DNA of 64,000 bases from Lunularia cruciata (GCA_948567375.1 OX419755.1:46828291-46892290); one strand, 5' to 3'. Shown: positions 47,206 through 60,002, counted from the first letter of the stretch. Notes: generated from the sequence alone by a model not told the origin. Made by a program: numbers and translations.

Positions 47206-50200
47206 AATGAACAATGAACAATGAAACATAAAGCCCAAAACACCCAAAGAGTCAAAAGGCTAAAAACACAATATAAAACACATGAAATGTGAGCCTAGGG
47301 CATCTGACCAAATGTGTAACAAATTGGTCTGATGTAAACTAACCTTGGTCATGTACTTCCCTAATACTAAAGCCTCAATTTGTAAGAGTGTTGAAAAATC
47401 ACTACAACTAATCTTATGTCTGACTCTGATCTGCTTGTAACAAGGTCAATCAACAAAAACATGGTGCTCATCCTCAACTTTGCTCATTATACACAATTTT
47501 CAAAGTTGCATGGAGTGCTCTATCTATTGCCAATACCCTTGTTCTACTTCTAGTCTATTAGAGCTAGTTCTATACCAAGCAAAAACATATCTAGTGAAGT
47601 AGAAATCCTAGCCAAGAGATAGTCTTGCTCACAATACACCAACATAGGATTTACAAATTGTTGATAAAACACTATCTTTGTACCGGGTTGCTACCATAAG
47701 CAAAGTAAGAATTGCTCCTTGATCACTTCTCATAGTGCAATAGGCTCCAATCTCCAATGTCGCTCACAAACATTCCACCTTGTGGCCCATGCAATCAGAT
47801 CTATATACGAACCAACAGATAGAGTGGCACAAAAAGCTTGGTATAGAAGTCTCTCATGCTCCATGGACCTCACCTTAGTGGTATATGTGAGAGCTAAGAA
47901 CAAAGTTTCAGCCTCAAGAGGCAAAAACCCTATTTCAGCAAGCAACAATATATAATGAGTTTGAGTCCTCACCCCAAGTTCATCACACAAATTATTTTTT
48001 GAACTTTCTCCACCTTTTGCCACCATGTCTTCTTAGTACCTGGACCCTAAATCTGAGCACCATAGAGAACCATCGGCTGCACAAGAGATCTAAACAACAC
48101 CTTCTTCAACTCCCATGTGGTAAGATGAGCAAGTCTTGAGCGATTCATGAGTGAATACAAAGCTCTAAACCCTACATTGATTCTCATCTTCACACAAGTA
48201 GACCAACTATAGTCATGAGAAAACTCAAGGCCCAAGTACTTATAAGAAGAATTTTCTCCAAATGCTGTCCATAAAAAAAGAAAGGTGTGGCGCCTTTAGA
48301 ACCCACCACAATCACCTTGGACTTGTCAAGGTTCACCTCCATCTTTGTTTGATTGCAAAACAAGCAAAGAGAATCCAACATTTTTTGTAAACTCTTTGGA
48401 TTGGTAGAGTGGAGCACTACATCATCTGCATAAAGGAGTGCATGTATCATCAAAGAGCCAACCTGTACACCTCTAGCTCTAGCTTCCATGAGTAGTCTCT
48501 CTACTTCATTGATGAAGATTCCAAACAAAGTTGGAGATAGAGAGCAGCCTTGAATCACACCCATTGTGCTAAGGACATCTTGAGAGCTCAAAGATGAAAG
48601 TCTCACCACCACTTTCTCATAGAGTCTAGAGATAGCACCAATCAGATTAGTTGAAATACCAACTTCAATGAGTCTCTCACTTAGAGATTTCCCAAGCACC
48701 TTATCAAAGGCCTTCCTGAAATCAATAAATGCAACATAGAGAGCTCTCCCAACACCTTTATATTTCCACCACAAAACATGGAGTACCAATAGGTGGTCCA
48801 AATTACTAAAGCCTGATCTGAAACCAACTTGGCACTTAGCTTGAATTCTGGACTTTTCAGCCCAAGTACTTAACCTGGACTCAAAAATTCGACCATACAA
48901 CTTGTCAAAAATACTACCAACTAGTATGGTACAATAATTGGTGACAATATCTCACTAACCAGACTTGTGAATTGGGACTACCTTCTTGAAGCACCATCTA
49001 TCGGGAAAGCCTCATCTGATTGCCTCATTGAAGAGAGAAGTGAATATTGGAATCAAATGGTTACCACCCCACTTCAAAAGTTCAACACATAGTCCATCAA
49101 GTTTTTCAGCCTTACCATTGGCCAACTTCTTGAGTTGGTACTTGATATCAGCTTCAGAGATGGTTAGAGCAAATCCAAGGCTAGGTGCCATGCTTGGAGC
49201 ATAAGGGAAAAAGTACAGATTCTTCACATAATTCAAAGCTCGTTTAGATCCAATGATGGTGATGGAGATGGAGATCTGATTTTTGCCTTCTTTCTTTGCT
49301 CCTTGACTTAGTGCTCAACTCAACCCCCTTGAGTCTCAAGAATGCCCGCTTCTTGCACTTCACCAAATTTCTATAAGAGACAAAAGCTTGATTTTGTGCA
49401 ATGTGGTCAAGTGACCTATCCATAACTTTGATCCTTGCCATTTTACAATCAGCATCATACCACCTATTGCAAGGAAGACTGAGTCTCTTCCTATGTGAAC
49501 CTCTTGGAAATAAAGTAGTAGATGTAGATTGAAGAAGTTCAACCAACTGATCACTACGTTGTTGAAAATCAGAACTCCACTCCATAGAGCTCAATTTCTC
49601 ATGGATAGCTTGTTGGTACAGATCTTGCTTGTGGAAATCTACACGGAGTTTCCCTCTTAAGGTATGGTCAATAGGTAATGTGGTTCTATTGAGGCAAGAA
49701 AGAAGGATGACACAACATAGAGGTACATGGTCAGATTCAGGTTGAGGATCTAAAATAACAAAATTTGAGACAATGTGTATATCATTGGGTGAGGTGAGCA
49801 TATAATCTACAATGCTTGATCCACCTTAAGCAAAGCATGTGCTCTTACAAGTTTCAGGAAATTAAGAAAGGCCATTCAAGATCTTCAAGCTACAATTGGC
49901 ACTAAAGTGCAAAAAGTGCTCACTCATGGGGTTGGACATGAGATCTTTGGAAGAGCGGGACCAACCACTAGAATGGTCTATCAGACTATGGAAAGTATCA
50001 TTCTCAAGGTCATTAAACTTAGGAATCTAAGAAGCTTGGATCCTAGCATTGACATCACCAAGAACAAGTTCTACACCTTTACTTTGAAATTCCAACACAT
50101 CCTTTGTCAAGGAGTGGAAAGGCTGCATGGTATTGAACACTCCACTTGAAAGATTGGTGATGTCAATGGGGCAAAGTAACAAACAGAAAGGAAGCAAGGT

Positions 50201-50781
50201 GTAGCAACTCCTCCAATCCTCAACCATTGGTATTGTCCACTTGAATCTTGGCCTATCAAAGAGACTGATTTTTTAAAGCCAAATCTGACATAAGTAGCAA
50301 TACCTCCAAAGTCCCTTCCTCTATGTTGCCTCCGCTTGTTCTAGGTTGAACCAACAAGAGTGAATCCTTCAATATCTTGAATGGTGTTTCCTTCATGTTC
50401 TATGTCTCCACAAGATTGATCAGATCAACATCATCCCACACAAGTTTAGCGCTTGAGTACTTGGTATGTGTGAGACCTTGAACATTTTAAAACAAAACTC
50501 TAAGGGTCTAGAATTGCTATGCGGTACTTGAAAACTTCCTTTGGGTGATCACTGCTCTATTGTCTCTCAAGAATGCAAAAAGACCTGCTTGTTGAGCCTC
50601 CTTCACTTTTGCTAATTCTCTCTTCTTTGCTTGCCATTGGAGAGATGTGAGATCAGAGTCCTACCAGATATGCCGCTCCTTAAGTATAACCTTGTTTTGC
50701 CATCACTAAATTCCTCTAAGTTTTTGAACCAAACCTCACGACAATGCTTCTTGGTTGTGCATCTTGTTGTCCTTATCTATA
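47206..50781 (-). mobile_element. LINE-G, longest ORF2 copy
   Basis: Minus-strand LINE, truncated within late ORF1 at 50781 and complete to the 3' tail at 47206. It holds the whole endonuclease and reverse transcriptase order without large deletions and is the reference for the family in this window. It is abutted at 50782 by the 3' tail of LINE-A. Confidence 0.9.
47295..50520 (-). pseudogene. LINE ORF2 (endonuclease and reverse transcriptase), broken, G copy
   Basis: Minus strand. Endonuclease: the start near 50520, YVRFG-type and QYQWLRIG blocks (50310-50220), LVLGDVNAR (normally GDFN), then 49801-49244 with MLTSPNDIHIV and ESDHVPL. Reverse transcriptase open at 48900-48190: KCQVGFRSGFSNLDHLL, VAFIDFRKAFDK, GVIQGCSLSPTLFGIF, ALLYADDVVL (catalytic YADD intact), MEVNLDKSKVIVVGSKG. 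C-terminus: WGPGTKKTWWQKVEKVQK, IGFLPLEAE and a Cys/His cluster, ending in a TAG at 47297-47295. Several frameshifts and stops. The YADD box and order fit the L1 clade; a tree is needed to be sure. Confidence 0.85.
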
Positions 50782-51906
50782 TGAAACAATGAAACAATGA
50801 AATATAAAGCCCGAAAGACCCAAGGAGTCAAAAGGTTGAAAACAAAATACAAAACACATGTAAAGTGAGCCAAGGCAAGATCCTAGTACATCTGACCAAT
50901 GTGTTATAAACAGGTGCAATGTAAACTTACCTTGGTCATGTATTTCCCTAACGCTAAAGCTTCAATCTGCAAGAGTGCTGAGAAATCACTACAACCAATC
51001 TAATGTTTGACTCTAATCTAATGGTAACAAGGTCAATCAACAAACACATGGTGCTCATCCTCAACTTTGCTCATAGTACACAATTTGCAAAGTTGCATGG
51101 AGTGCTTTATTTGCTGCCAACGCCCTTGTTCTACTTCTAATCAATGAGAGCTAGTTCTATACCAAGAAATATTATATCTAAGTGAAGTAGAATTTGTAGC
51201 CAAGAGGTAGTCTTGCTCACAATACACCAACATAGGATTTACAAATTGTTGATAGAACACCAAAGAACAAAGTTTCAGCCTCAAGAGGCAAAAACCCTAT
51301 TTCAGCAAGCAACAATACATAATGAGTTTGAGTCCTCACCCCAAGTTCATCACACAAATTTTTTTTTGAACTTTCTCCACCTTTTGCCACCATGTCTTCT
51401 TAGTACTTGGACCCCAAATTGGAGCACCATAGAGAACCACCGGCTGCACAAGAGATCTGCACCATCTTCAACTCCCATGTGGTAAGATGAGCAAGTATTG
51501 AGCAATTCATGAGTGAATACAAAGCTCTTAACCCTACTTTGATTCTCATATTCACACAAGTAGACCAACTATAGTCATGAGAAAACTCAAGGCCAAAGTA
51601 CTTATAAGAAGAAATTCCTCCAAATGCTATCCATAAAAAAGAAAGGAGTGGCTGTTTTAGAACCCACCACAATCACCTTGGACTTGTCAAGGTTCACCTC
51701 CATCATTGTTTGATTGCAAAACAAGCAAAGAGAATCCAACAACTTTTGTAAACTCTTTGGATTGGTAGAATGGAGCACTACATCATCTGCATAAAGGAAT
51801 GCATGTATCATCAAAGAGCCAACATGTACACCAATAGCTCCAACTTCCATGAGTACCCTCTCTAGATCATCAATGAAGATTCCAAAAAAAGTTGGGGATA
51901 GAGAGC
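50782..51906 (-). mobile_element. LINE-A, back half
   Basis: Minus-strand 3' tail (TGAAACAATGAAACAATG...), ORF2 C-terminus with an internal deletion near 51260, then RT text (LTTWELK, MEVNLDKSKVIVVGSKT, AFLYADDVVL, SPTFFGIF) up to GATAGAGAGC at 51906, where CC element A begins. With the inversion undone this is the downstream part of the LINE at 1-856; about 150 bp of LINE at the join is lost together with the 5' end of CC element A. Confidence 0.85.
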
Positions 51907-53996
51907 TATGACAACCTGGCAAATATCACTTTTGTGGTAATCAGGTAAGTAAAGTTTGTTCCCAAAGAGATACTGATCAGAATTGGTCAAATACAAAGCA
52001 AACAGTAACACTTCAGTTCTTCTTGGGTTCTTCTATAATCCCTTAGGTAGAAACTACACCCAGAAGAGAGTAACAAGCTCACAATCTTGACAACTTGTTA
52101 CAAATTCAAACACCAATAATCACAACATAGAAAATTCTCTCTAAACAAATCTTGATTGTGATGATTCAGATTCTCCCGAAGATGGCACTTCATTGCAAAA
52201 TGACTTTGCCTCAGAATTGTGTTCCACCCCTCCACTGAAGGTACAACTTCCTCAATCAAAATTGCTTCACATCAACTTCACGCTACACTCACAAATGTAG
52301 AATACTACCAACACTACAATTTCTCTCAGCTCTGTCAAGGCATTGCTCCAATTGCACTTCACTCAGGATCAAACACACAAAGTAAAGATCAAGGCTGGAA
52401 AATTCAATATCCACAAACACACTAACGTGCACTTTGAAATTCTCTACACACTCACAAACACATACACAAACTTGACACTTGAAATTAAACTCAAGTGACA
52501 AGCACTAAAATCAACACTTCACTTTATCTATCTTCAGAAAGATGAATATTGAACAACAGTTTACTATGCATGCCTTCCTTAAGTACTGAAGCAATTGACA
52601 ATTATCTAACAAAAATACCATTCTACAACAACTCTTCTACCCTACATATCCAAACTAACAATGAAACTCTTCATATCTGCCTCTTCCTATCTCAAATCTA
52701 TTACTACTCCGATCTGATGTCTACTTCATCATTGGCTTTCAAACCCGATGATCTTCCTACCACTTCTCCTTCTTTGGGTATGTCTACAACTACCAATTTC
52801 TTCACTACTTCTACTACTTCTTCACTAGGAACTACAATTGCACTAAGGAGTGACTTATCTACTCTTTATCTCCTAACCCACTCTTCTCTAATGTGTCAAA
52901 TGACAAAACCGAAGACACCTGAATTCCTACTTCTGCAACATTGGACTTCCTCTCCTCTGTCACTAAACTCCGTATTCTCTCTAACTCTAAATTGACTAAA
53001 TCTAATTTGAGACTAACATTGTCTCCTACTTCTAACATTTTCCGATCTACTCACTCTCTCAATTGGATTAGTAGAGTATTCATATCTACATCTTTGGCTT
53101 TCCTCTTCCAAGTTTTCTGCACAAGCAATTTCAACTCGTGTAGGCGTGCTTCTTCCAATCTTCCTTCAGCCTCTGTGCTCAACATTGCTCGCAACTTCCC
53201 TACAACTTCTTCTATGGATTCCAACTCATACCCCCAAGATTTCTCTACCTTCAATTCTTCTTGGTACATCTTCAATTCATCTTTGTACTCAGCAGCAAGC
53301 ATCTTCTTTTCCTCCGCATATTGAGAACTCTATAACTCAACACTTTGTACCAACTCATGCAACCTTTCTCCTTCTTGATTTCTGACTGCCAACTCTCTTT
53401 GCCATGCTTGATCCTTCCCGGCTGCACTTTTTCTCAAGCTTTCTAACTCCTACTCCATTATTATGGCCATCTCTTTCACATGAATACTCTCAATGCGCAC
53501 ATCATTGACTTCTTCTTCATCTTGGTCAGCATCATCGTCTGCTCCTTCCATTTTTCAACTTGATGCTGCATTTCTCTCCCTCTTGCCTCAAAACTCTCTT
53601 GCAACCTCTTGAAAGTTTTCTTCTTCAAGACTTTATCCACCCAAAGTTCTTCAACTTCCGCATCTCTTTGGATTACACGCTCTTGCAAATCCTTCACTTC
53701 AGCCAGCAGGTACTTCACCACCTGCAACTCATTTGTCACCTTCATACAATCTTGGGGAATTACCTTCTAGGACTCTTTCAATAGCCCCAACAGTGAAGTT
53801 ACAACAGTGGAGTTTCAATAGCCCCAACAGTGGAGTTACAAATAAAACTCCACCTTGTAACCATTTGTTGTACGTGGAGCAAATAACAAATTGCGTATGT
53901 CCGCCGTCTCCTCTGCAGCATCACACTTCCGATAGAAGATGATCCCCATCGGTTCTCCTACTTCCTTCCCCAACACTAACCTCCAATCCGACTGAG
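51907..53996 (-). mobile_element. CC element copy A, back part, cut at the inversion breakpoint
   Basis: Read on the minus strand it begins at 53996 with CAGTCGGATTGG, exactly where the plus-strand front part (857-1554) stops by comparison with copy C (9241/9242). It carries the later coding region, a TAG at 52704, 797 bp of noncoding DNA and the end GGTTGTCATA (terminal TGTGACAACC changed to TATGACAACC on the plus strand). LINE-A text follows directly at 51906. Confidence 0.85.
52704..53996 (-). pseudogene. CC element protein, copy A, back part, broken
   Basis: Minus strand. Readable blocks: LGKEVGEPMGIIFYRKCDAAEE (53975-53905), a deletion of the remainder of the front domain and the linker, then coiled coil NELQVVKYLLAEVKDLQERVIQ (about 53735-53670), AEYKDELKMYQEELKVEKS (53295-53240) and RLHELKLLVQKTWKRK (about 53155), ending before TAG 52704 with the shared ANDEVDIRSE-like tail. 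It is not functional. The 3' noncoding part has 797 bp, the same as copy C. Confidence 0.7.
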
Positions 53997-56900
53997 CAAT
54001 CAGATTGGGAATGGATCTAGAGAGAGATGGAAGTGAAGAAGTAGAGTTACCAAATGGGCAAACAGAGAGGATTGAATCATTACCTAGACGGGTAACCCTC
54101 TCTGTAGGAGAATATCAGGAAGCAATTGAGTGGCGAGTGATACAGTTAGCCCGTTATGATGCAATTTTAGGCAAGCCATGGATGGAGCAGTACAACCCAA
54201 TGGTGGATTGGAGGAAGAAAGTAGTGAGAACCCACCAATGGTCAATCATTGGGGTTAAAGAAAAATCACACAAGCAGAAACTGCCTCTATATGTCATAGG
54301 GACGACAATTGTCTGTAAGATTGATAGATGTTTTCTGGGTCTAATAAGAGAAGTCCAGAGTGCACAACTCGCTGGACAAATTCTTGAGAAATTGAAGGAT
54401 GTGGTGGATGAGTTTCAAGATGTCTTTCCCGATGATCTACCCTCAGGATTACCACCTAAAAGGCGAATAGATCACAAAATAGAGACACTCCCGAGGAAGA
54501 CACCTCCTTGTAAGGCCCCATATCGCCTATCACCTCATGAGTTGGAGGAGTGTAAGACTCAAATTGAGGAGATGCTACAAAAAGGGTTCATCCAACCTAG
54601 CGTATCACCATATGGGGCCCCTGTCTTGTTTGTGAAGAAGAAGGATGGTACAATGCGCATGTGCATTGACTATCGGGGTCTCAATCAGCAAACAGTGAAG
54701 AACAAATACCCCTTACCTTGCATGGATGACCTGTTTGATCAACTCCATGGAGCGAGATACTTCACCAAACTGGACTTGCGGAGCGGTTACAATCAAATCC
54801 AAATTGCAGAGGAGGATGTGTACAAAATTGCCTTTTGAACCAAGTATGGCCACTTTGAGTATCTTGTGATGCCTTTTGGCCTCACCAATGCGCCTGCCAC
54901 TTTCATGAGCCTAATGAATGACATATTTCGTCCATACTTGGATAAGTATGTTATCGTCTTCTTGGATGATATCTTAGTATATAGTAGCACGATGATAGAA
55001 CACAAACAACATCTACGAGAGGTCCTCCAGATTCTAAGACAGAATCAGTTGTACGCCAAAATCTCAAAGTGTGAGTTTGGCAAGTCTAAAGTAGACTACT
55101 TAGGGCATAGAGTAAGTGCAGAGGGCATTCAAGTATTGACAGATAAAATAGAGGTCATTCAAAAATGGAGTGCCCCCGAAGATCAGACTCAACTTAAGAG
55201 CTTCTTGGGGTTGACGGGATTCTATCGTAGATTTGTCAAGGACTTCTCCAAGGTTGCACAGCCTTTAACGGCACTACTTGGCAAGGGGAAGAAGTGGACA
55301 TGGGGAACTGCACAAGAGTTGGCCTTTCAAGAATTGAAGGCCGCCTTGCTACATGCACCAATCTTGAAGTGGTATGACCCAAAACGTCCAATCAAGTTGG
55401 CTATGAATGCATCAAGCGTAGCAATAGGAGTAGTCCTACAACAAGAGTGGCATGACGGATGGCATCCAATTGCATATTTCTCTCAAAAGTTGTTACCGGC
55501 AGAGCGCAACTACCACACCACAGAACGAGAAGAGCTGGCCATTGTTCTAGCAACCAAGCATTGGAAGCACTACCTGGGCGAGAAGGCATTTGTAGTAGAG
55601 ACAGACCACAAACCTCTAGTCTACCTCGAGACGCAAAAGGATCTATCTCGTCGCCAAATTTGGTGGGCAGAGTGGCGACAACGCTTCAACATGACAATCA
55701 CCTACGTGGAAGGTAAGAAGCAACTTGCAGATGCGTTCACCCGCATGCCAATGGCCAACAACTTGGCGGCAGAGGTTAAGATTAACCCTGAATTCTGGCA
55801 AGAGATTCTAGCTGCTACAAAAACTGACCCACAGATTGTAGAAGTGCAAGTGTCCAAAGGTGTCATCAGCACCCAAGGACTCACCTTTCAAGAGGGCCAA
55901 TTGTGGATCCCAAATGTCCCAGAATTACGCACCACCATTCTAGCGGAATGTCATGATTCGGCCATTGCAGCTCATGTCGGAGTGGACAAGACCTTGGAGG
56001 TAGTCAAGCGCCATTACTATTGGCCCAAGATGAGCAACGACGTGATGGACTATGTGCGTAGCTGCCTACTTTGTCAACAAAACAAAGCTTCTAATCAAGC
56101 TCCTGCAGGGCTCCTTCAACCTCTTCCCACTCCTACCCAACGTTGGGAACAAGTGAGTATGGATCTCGTCTGTGAATTACCCAAGACCACCTCAGGGTTT
56201 GACTCCATTGTCGTCTTTGTGGACCGGCTCAGCAAAATGATTCATGTACGCCCTACCACCAAGGAGGTGACCGCTCCACAACTAGCTCAACTATACTTAG
56301 ATGCAGTCTTTGCTCACCATGGCTTGTCTAGAGTACTCATCACCGATAGAGGCACCCAATTCACCAGTTTGTTTTGGCGAACACTCTTTGGTTTCTTCAA
56401 AACCAAGTTGGCCATGTCTTCAGCTTACCACCCACAAACAGATGGCCAAACAGAGCAGGCTAATTGCACGATTGAAGACATGTTACGCGGCTTCACCTTA
56501 GAAGAGCAAGAGAGGTGGGACACCCTACTACCGTTGGTGGAATTCGCTTACAACAATTCAGTGAATGCCTCCACCCAGGTCACTCCGTTCTTCCTCATGT
56601 ATGGTGAGCATCCCTTCACACCTTCTAGCTTGATGAAGATCCGTCCAGTGACTACCAAGGTTGATGCAGTCAACACATTTGTTTCTAGAATCCAACAAGG
56701 TATGGAGAGCGCCAAGCACAGGTTACAGATTGCGCAAAATCGACAAAAGCAGTATGCTGATGCACATCGTAGGCATATGGAGTTCAATGTTGGGGATCAA
56801 GTGTGGCTATTGACAACCAACCTCACATTAGTTGGATCTCGTAAGCTCAGACCTTGTTTTATTGGGCCTTTCTCGATTCTTCATCGCATCGGCGCTGTGG

Positions 56901-57235
56901 CCTATCACCTTGAGCTACCACCACACATGAAGATCCATCCAGTGTTCCATGTCTCCCTATTATGCAGATATGCTCCCCGATCAGGCCAAGGTACTTCCAC
57001 AGAGGACATTCGACCTTGTCCAACAGTCATTGATGGCACAGAGGAATATGAAGTAGAGCGGATTCTCCAAAAGCGCATGCGTGGTACTTGCCATCCGTGG
57101 GTGGAATATCTAGTACAATGGAAAGGTTACCCTCTCTATGAAGCAACCTGGGAACCCGCTGCCAATTTGGCACATGCACCGGTGTTGGTGCAAGCATTTG
57201 AGCAACAATTGCACAACGAGGACGTTGCGTCTTAA
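53997..57235 (+). pseudogene. pol: Ty3/gypsy pol polyprotein (protease end to chromodomain), one in-frame stop
   Basis: Protease end [10 protein letters not shown] (about 54155-54184). [50 protein letters not shown], then TGA at 54836-54838 where the family has Arg (CGA to TGA, a typical methyl-C change). Open from there to TAA 57233: [22 protein letters not shown] (catalytic FLDD intact), and RNase [12 protein letters not shown], where the usual first Asp is Asn. Integrase has the HHCC finger ([13 protein letters not shown] ... CLLCQQNK), the DDE residues in [17 protein letters not shown] and [13 protein letters not shown], and a C-terminal chromodomain ([11 protein letters not shown] ... 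[17 protein letters not shown]), which in chromoviruses steers insertion to marked chromatin. Stop and Asp loss make it inactive. Confidence 0.93.
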
Positions 57236-57246
57236 AAGGAGGGAGG
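57234..57246 (+). other. Polypurine tract
   Basis: AAAAGGAGGGAGG two bases before the 3' LTR; the usual plus-strand primer of LTR retrotransposons. Confidence 0.8.
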
Positions 57247-57248
57247 TC

Positions 57249-57990
57249 TGTAATACCAAGGGTTAGCCATATGATCTAGATGTGAAATTTGGTTTGGTAA
57301 CATCTAGAATGATGTTATACATGATGGTCAAAATAGATCAGATAGAAGTATCACCAAAAGAGTACTTCTACTAATAGGGCAGAAACCGAAATAGACTTGA
57401 GAACCTTAGAACCAATAGCTAGACATATGATTTAAAGGTGAGAATTGGTTTGGTAACATCTGGAAGGATGTTACACATGATGGACTAAACAGATCAGAAA
57501 GAGGTATCACCAAAAGGGGAATTCTACTAATAGAGTAGGAACCGAAATATGCCTGAAATCTTTGAAGGCAATTTCGGAGGCCTAAACGGATGAATTAGGC
57601 CTCGAAAATGTGCAGATTCCCCCCCCCCCAACAAAGGAAAGCCTGGCCTTCCCTCCCCTCTGGTTTGTCTTGTCGAGAGCTTTCCAACGGTACCTTACTC
57701 ATGTGATTCTGAGATTCCTACAGGAAGATTCCCTAAAAGATTCCCTCTGGTCAAAGCTCGTTTGACCAACCAGATAGGACCTAGACCAGACAGGTCACCC
57801 ATCCAAGTCAATAATCCAAGGGTGGAGCTTGCTGACATGTCACCTATCTATGTCCCTAATCCTATGGTGGAGCTTCCTTGGAGGAGATCCTCTTTGTCTA
57901 TATAATAAAGAGAAGGTGCTCCCTTGGGGCATTGAATGTTTGAGTGCGCAATCTGTGTTTTCTCTCTTCTCTTGTCCTCGGAGTATTACA
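57249..57990 (+). repeat. 3' LTR of the Ty3/gypsy element
   Basis: 742 bp from TGTAATACC to GTATTACA. About 10 substitutions from the LTR at 3041-3780, plus a longer C run near 57619-57629. A TATA-like TCTATATAATAAAG is at about 57896-57909. The divergence of about 1.4% points to a fairly recent insertion, older than the inversion. Confidence 0.95.
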
Positions 57991-59908
57991 CTCTGCCTCA
58001 AACTCAGCTTTCATAGTTTCCTTCTCCTTCTCCTTCTGCACAATCTTCTCCTCTTGATCACGAAGTAACTCTCGTAATCTCTCTTCTTCCCTATATCTCA
58101 CTATCAACTCCTGCTGCCACAGTTGCTTCTTCTCTTCTACACTCTCCATCACTCTATCAAGTTCTTGTTCCTTTGCTGCTACCCTTGCCATAGCATGGAT
58201 GATTTCTAGTCTGGAATCAGCAAACTACTGCTTCAAGATTTCATACTTTGCTACTTGTCTTTCCCTTGCTATGTCACTCTTCTTCACAAGTTCTTCCCGA
58301 TACCTTGCTTCTCCCTTCAAGTCCTCAATAACTTGATTTTGTACTATTGCCTCCCCTCGTAGTACTTCTCTTTCCTCCTTGCCTTGAGTTATACTCTTCT
58401 TCAACTCTGAGTTCTCTTCTTCCAATCTCGCCAAAACTTGCAACACAGTCTTCACCTCTAGACATGTCGACTGCATCTCCTTCTTCCTGTGCTCCAACTT
58501 TACCAACAACGGGCACACAATTTCTTGCAGGTACTCCACTCCATCACTCGCAACTACTTCCCTCTACATAGAAATCTCCTCTCTTACCTCTTCTTCTCCC
58601 GATACTTGCCTTCTTCTTTGCAGTTGTCGTATCAGAATAGACGCTTCACTCCCCAAACTAGCATTTGCTTCTTCCTTTGCCTTACTTGGACCCGCTTCAC
58701 ACTTTGCCTTGTATCTTGACCAAACTCCTCTCTAAATCGTGAACTTCTTCTCCTTTGGCTTGGGTATCTCATCCTCCAACTTTGCATTATGTTCTTGCTC
58801 GAGCTCCACCCAAACTTCTTCTTCTTCTGCAACAGGCACCAACGTCATCTCTCCACCTTCATCACTATCGCTACTTGTATCTCCACTTTGCAGCGTGAGC
58901 TCTGGTTCCTCCTTGTGTTCCAAGTCTTTGGACTTGCACTCGGCTTTGCCTTCCAAGTCTTTGTCTTCTGACGTGATCACCACCATGCCTCTCCTTGGGT
59001 TTCCTCTCCTGGTCTTCTGAGGTCTTGTCTTATCTTCAGTTTCTCCTTGCCGACTCCGCTTCTTTGACTTTGGAGTACTTACCTCTATCTCCACGCTCTT
59101 GCCCATCTTCATGTAGTACTCATCTGTGCTTCGGATTTGAAGAATGTATTGCTACTCCTTTGTATCGAACTCTCTTCTCAAGTCGGGATGGAAGTGAGAC
59201 ACCATTTTGTTGCACTCTGCCAAATTGAGCAAATTCAACCCGAGGTAGAAATGTGCTACAAATGGCACGATGTAGTGTGGAGGCAACTTATCCCGCAAAT
59301 TCCACACCATTTGTCTCGTCCTCTCATGGAAGCACCTCGCCCAATTGATAGGTTCTCCTGCAAACATCTTATGGAAGAACACCGCTTGGTGTTTCATCAC
59401 ATAAGTCGTTCTCTCTGGCTTCAAGATTGCCATGAAGAGCACTCACAATCCCTCTCTTCACTGGATCTTTGTAACTCTCAACCTTATACCCATTCTTCGT
59501 TCTCTTCAAAGAGAAAGCATCCCTCACTTCTTGGGTTTCTTCTGCTACTTCTTCCTTCCCCAAGAATGTGGCACCCTGCTCCGTGCCTGCCTCTCTCCTG
59601 AGCACTAATCTCCAATCTGACTTTGTCCAGCAAGTCGGATTTCCTCTTTTCCCCACTTCCTCGGGGCCATCGAGACACTTACTCTCAATTATCTTGGTCA
59701 TGAAACTTGGAAAACTCACATTCCAATTCCACGCCAAGAATGTGATCCAAAGTCGGCTCAAGACCTCGATTCTCACAATCACATCTAACCTCCAAATCAC
59801 ATGATTTCTCACTACAAATTTGGAGTTCTTCTTTCCTCCTCCCATCTTTCCTGCTTCCTCACTGTCTCTCGATTTCACTCTCTTGAATTCTCCTCTACAC
59901 ACTAGCAC
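57991..59908 (-). pseudogene. CC element protein, copy B, front part (best-kept front domain)
   Basis: Minus strand, likely start ATG 59845 (MGGGKKNSKFVVRNHVIWRL), alternatively ATG 59908 in the same frame. Front domain: WITFLAWNWNVSFPSF, CWTKSDWRLVLRRE, FSLKRTKNGYKVESYKDPVK; a 1-base shift near 59430; then LKPERTTYVMKHQAVFFHK, GEPINWARCFHERTRQMVW, PPHYIVPFVAHFYLGLNLL and MVSHFHPDLRREF (to about 59160). An acidic and basic linker follows (59112-58732), then coiled coils (58539-57991) such as ERLRELLRDQEEKIVQKEKEK. I do not know the fold; the conserved Trp/His/Phe-rich block is shared with copy C. The remainder is at 3781-4364. Frameshifts and stops break it. Confidence 0.75.
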
Positions 59909-60002
59909 GTCTTCAACTCTACTTCCCTTCCCACGATCCTATGCTAGATGACTTCTCAATGGCAAAGGAAAATTGCTCAACATTGCTTTGTCATTAGCCC
60001 AA

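Larger units (their letters stand above)
53997..57990 (+). mobile_element. Ty3/gypsy chromovirus-type retrotransposon, back half (protease end, RT, RNase H, integrase, chromodomain, LTR)
   Basis: This completes the element whose front half is at 1555-3780 on the minus strand. The protease frame continues across the two breakpoints without a base lost. The pol order (RT, RNase H, integrase, chromodomain) is Ty3/gypsy. A polypurine tract AAAAGGAGGGAGG (57234-57246) precedes the 3' LTR. The flank CTCTG (57991-57995) differs by one base from CTTTG at the other end. The element lies antisense within CC element B. Confidence 0.93.

Noticed and set aside
1555..57990. The two Ty3 pieces as two independent truncated copies
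   Set aside because: They share one protease breakpoint with no gap or overlap, carry one LTR each with near-matching flanks, and the CC element on the other side of each break is complementary too.
53997..57990. Integrated pararetrovirus
   Set aside because: The chromodomain, integrase with HHCC and DDE, tRNA-Met binding site and LTRs identify a Ty3/gypsy retrotransposon; no movement protein or coat-protein motif is seen.
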